This document shows positions 62,320 to 64,000 of a stretch of 64,000 nucleotides of DNA, in pieces; positions within the stretch are counted from its first letter, which is position 1, and each line of letters starts with the position of its first letter. The notes beneath the pieces were generated by a model. It worked only from the letters and a program-made list of their open reading frames with translations, was not told the origin of the DNA and did not search any database. The position numbers were made by a program, and so were the translations under genes. The stretch comes from Candidatus Gastranaerophilales bacterium (GTDB lineage: Bacteria; Cyanobacteriota; Vampirovibrionia; Gastranaerophilales; Gastranaerophilaceae), in the NCBI GenBank assembly GCA_944325825.1, contig CALVBP010000004.1:1-64000 (forward strand), given 5' to 3'.

Positions 62320-63642
62320 ATGATATGGAATGCAGCTAATATATTTTCTACATTAGGTAACCCTAACTCACTTGTGCCGCTTGCTGTTAAAGATTTGTCA
62401 GCTACAGCAGGAATGACGGCAGGTTCTTTTGTTACAGGTAAAGAAGAAGGCGCTGACAGATTTATTGACGAAATAGGAACTGAAGTTATCTGGCTTTTCG
62501 GCATTCCGGCTTTTAAATGGCTTTATAACAATACTATTTACAAAGCTGCCAATCTCGATTCCAATTTTGATGCCAGAAACCTTAAAAATAAAGAAATTTT
62601 TGAAAAAATTAAAGAATACGCTCCAAATGAGGATATAAAAAAAGAGATTGAAAAAATAGGGGGTAAAAGTAAACTATTTAAAAATATTACAACCGGTAAG
62701 TTTTTTGTGGCTACAGGTTTAACAGTTGCTGCATACTTAGGACTTACTAAAGCAAAACAAAAATACACTGCAAAAAAAATAAGAGCGAATTTAATTAAAG
62801 AATATCAAGAATCACAAAAACAAGAAGAATCAAAGAAAGCGAAAAATCAACAAGATTTAAAACAGGCAAATCCGGCATTTAAAGGGGCAGGCTCGGTGAT
62901 TGAATCTTTGGCATTTTCTCCTGTTAAAAATATGTATGTTCTGGACGGATTTATTACTGCAACAAGACTTGGAGAATCCAGAACGCCTCAGGAATTTATA
63001 GGATATTCCATAAAAGAGGCTATGACCCTTTGCTTTATGTATTATGCAGGCGGAAAAATTCAGGAACTTTTGGAAAAAAGAGCCGTAAAAAAATTTAATA
63101 AAAATATAGGTCTTGATGCCAGAGTATTGGAAGACCCTGCTTTTAAAAGAGCTTTTGAGGACGGTACTATTGAAAAAGGTCTAAAGGAGTTTGAACAGAT
63201 TAAGTCTGCAAAAGATGCCGGAAATCTTAAAAAAGATGCGGTTTCTATGTATGAATTTATACACAAAAATCCCGAAAATTCTGTCGTAAAAGCTGCCAAA
63301 AAGTCTGATATTATTAAAATGTTTAAAAAGACAGATAAAATTGATACAAGAAAATATATCGATCTTAAAGAATTTGAAGGGGTTTATGATAATATGTCCG
63401 GGCTATACAAACAATATAAAGAAGCTCTTAAAAAAGGTGAAACTTCAGAAAAATTTTTTGCGGGATTGAAGAGACTGAAAAGAGATTCGATTTTAACAAA
63501 TATCGGGGCTTGTGTTCTGGCTCTGGGTGTAATAACTCCGGCGCTTATGCTTTTAAAAAGATTTACCGGTAAAAAAGATACGGAATTTGAAACAAAAAGA
63601 CAAATCAGAGAACAACTGATTAAAGAAGGGGTAATAGCATGA
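62320..63642 (+). CDS. Unknown membrane-associated protein with internal NPAFKG motif
   Basis: 440 aa. Hydrophobic segments at ~52-70, ~128-142, ~232-245 and ~393-408, with a Lys-rich coiled middle (KEYQESQKQEESKKAKNQQ). QANPAFKGAGS (~185) recalls the N-terminal NFKG tags of other proteins here. The rest is helical, with D/K-rich repeats. No enzyme motif. Overlaps the next gene by ATGA. Confidence 0.65.
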   Translation: MIWNAANIFSTLGNPNSLVPLAVKDLSATAGMTAGSFVTGKEEGADRFIDEIGTEVIWLFGIPAFKWLYNNTIYKAANLDSNFDARNLKNKEIFEKIKEYAPNEDIKKEIEKIGGKSKLFKNITTGKFFVATGLTVAAYLGLTKAKQKYTAKKIRANLIKEYQESQKQEESKKAKNQQDLKQANPAFKGAGSVIESLAFSPVKNMYVLDGFITATRLGESRTPQEFIGYSIKEAMTLCFMYYAGGKIQELLEKRAVKKFNKNIGLDARVLEDPAFKRAFEDGTIEKGLKEFEQIKSAKDAGNLKKDAVSMYEFIHKNPENSVVKAAKKSDIIKMFKKTDKIDTRKYIDLKEFEGVYDNMSGLYKQYKEALKKGETSEKFFAGLKRLKRDSILTNIGACVLALGVITPALMLLKRFTGKKDTEFETKRQIREQLIKEGVIA

Positions 63643-63890
63643 TAATAAAATTATTCTTTTTATTTATACTTTATATCTTTATAATGCCGGAAGCGGAAGC
63701 TTTGCTGGTTTATTCTTATGATGGGGAAGGAAACCGCCACTATTATCGTGTTGACCCGGCAGATTATCAGAAAAATAAATCCCGGAAGTATGCTCATATC
63801 TATGAAACCAAAGGCCCGAGAGGCTGGCGTTATTATACGAAAGAAGATAGAGATAAGTACTGGGAAAAACGTAAACAAAGAGATTTTTAG
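63639..63890 (+). CDS. Small secreted basic/aromatic protein
   Basis: 83 aa. Signal peptide (IIKLFFLFILYIFIMPEAEA) and a ~60-residue Tyr/Lys/Arg-rich mature part (SYDGEGNRHYYRVDP, GPRGWRYYTKEDRDKYWEKR). No family recognised. Translationally coupled to the 62320 gene by a 4-bp overlap. Confidence 0.65.
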   Translation: MIIKLFFLFILYIFIMPEAEALLVYSYDGEGNRHYYRVDPADYQKNKSRKYAHIYETKGPRGWRYYTKEDRDKYWEKRKQRDF

Positions 63891-63897
63891 ATATTAT

Positions 63898-63934
63898 AAA
63901 GGGGGACGGATTATTCTAATCCGCCCCCCTTTTA
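63898..63934. terminator. Bidirectional terminator
   Basis: Long GC stem AAAGGGGGaCGGATTA/TAATCCGcCCCCCTTT with one mismatch and a T-run; lies between convergent genes. Confidence 0.9.
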
Positions 63935-63950
63935 TGTTATTAAATACTAA

Positions 63951-64000
63951 TTAGACTCCGACAGAATTTTTAATAGCTTTTTTAGCCCTGTTGAGAGAAT
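63951..64000 (-). CDS. C-terminal end of a gene running off the window
   Basis: Minus-strand frame SLNRAKKAIKNSVGV then TAA at 63951. Basic and codon-plausible. Truncated by the window edge; no identification possible. Confidence 0.4.
   Translation of the reverse strand, partial: SLNRAKKAIKNSVGV

Noticed and set aside
1-64000. CRISPR arrays, rRNA, insertion sequences, complete prophage
   Set aside because: No regularly spaced short repeats, rRNA-like stretches, transposase motifs or phage structural genes were seen. The S74 and GH108 domains alone do not make a prophage.

Overview
The window is AT-rich, densely coded bacterial chromosome. It carries mostly housekeeping genes with a few accessory islands. 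The gene set points to a Gram-negative-type envelope: GT9 (heptosyltransferase-like) glycosyltransferases, an RseP-type protease, an S-layer-homology (SLH) protein, and a periplasmic M16 peptidase. Short N-terminal signatures ending NFKG or NFRA, a type IV pilin fused to a tail-fibre-like chaperone domain, and the mix of cyanobacterial-type and anaerobe genes all suggest a gut Gastranaerophilales-type (Vampirovibrionia/Melainabacteria, non-photosynthetic Cyanobacteriota) genome. That placement is inference from pattern memory, not a database match.

Layout. 1-2.2 kb: tRNA-Pro, an acetolactate synthase, and a ribbon-helix-helix protein. 2.2-4.6 kb: a lineage-specific cassette of a low-complexity protein plus a multi-pass membrane protein. 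4.6-9 kb (minus): SLH protein, GNAT, ribBA and riboflavin synthase. 9-14.2 kb (minus): adenine deaminase, an unknown, two glycosyltransferase-type genes and YggT. 14.3-18.5 kb (minus): MTA phosphorylase, an nrtR-like/secG/tcdA operon, a deiminase-fold protein, and tRNA-Arg with a duplicated 3' end. 18.6-25.2 kb: a divergent chemosensory locus (dual CheW and REC-GGDEF on minus; MCP and hybrid CheA on plus) resembling a minimal Wsp system that makes c-di-GMP. 25.2-32.2 kb: coaD, rseP, a CoA-disulfide-reductase-like flavoprotein, a lipoprotein, bioA/bioD, and a CgeB-like glycosyltransferase. 32.3-40.3 kb: a long acidic membrane protein, an orphan solute-binding lipoprotein, two nitroreductases, a 10TM metal-exporter-like protein, and an LCP protein. 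40.4-44.9 kb: a large polymorphic-toxin-like gene with a C-terminal RelA/SpoT synthetase domain and two small AT-rich genes behind it. 45-55.6 kb: an NDP-forming acyl-CoA synthetase, an M16 peptidase, the pilin/YadA-head/S74 chimera, PAP2 and FtsH. 55.8-57.1 kb: a GH108 lysozyme followed by structured direct repeats. 57.2-64 kb: rplI, a MetE-like protein, a FliK-like protein, tRNA-Glu, map, an EF-hand-like protein, rpoZ, and lineage-specific membrane or secreted proteins.

The most notable candidates for under-described biology are (i) the type IV prepilin fused to YadA-type head repeats and an S74 intramolecular chaperone, (ii) the RelA/SpoT-tipped polymorphic toxin and its possible immunity genes, (iii) the CheB/CheR-less Wsp-like locus, and (iv) the agmatine/peptidyl-arginine-deiminase-fold protein with the NFKG N-terminus. 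Non-coding items of interest are the tRNA-Arg 3' duplication with an insert, the 111-bp direct repeats behind the lysozyme, and a small palindromic repeat lying in frame inside bioA.
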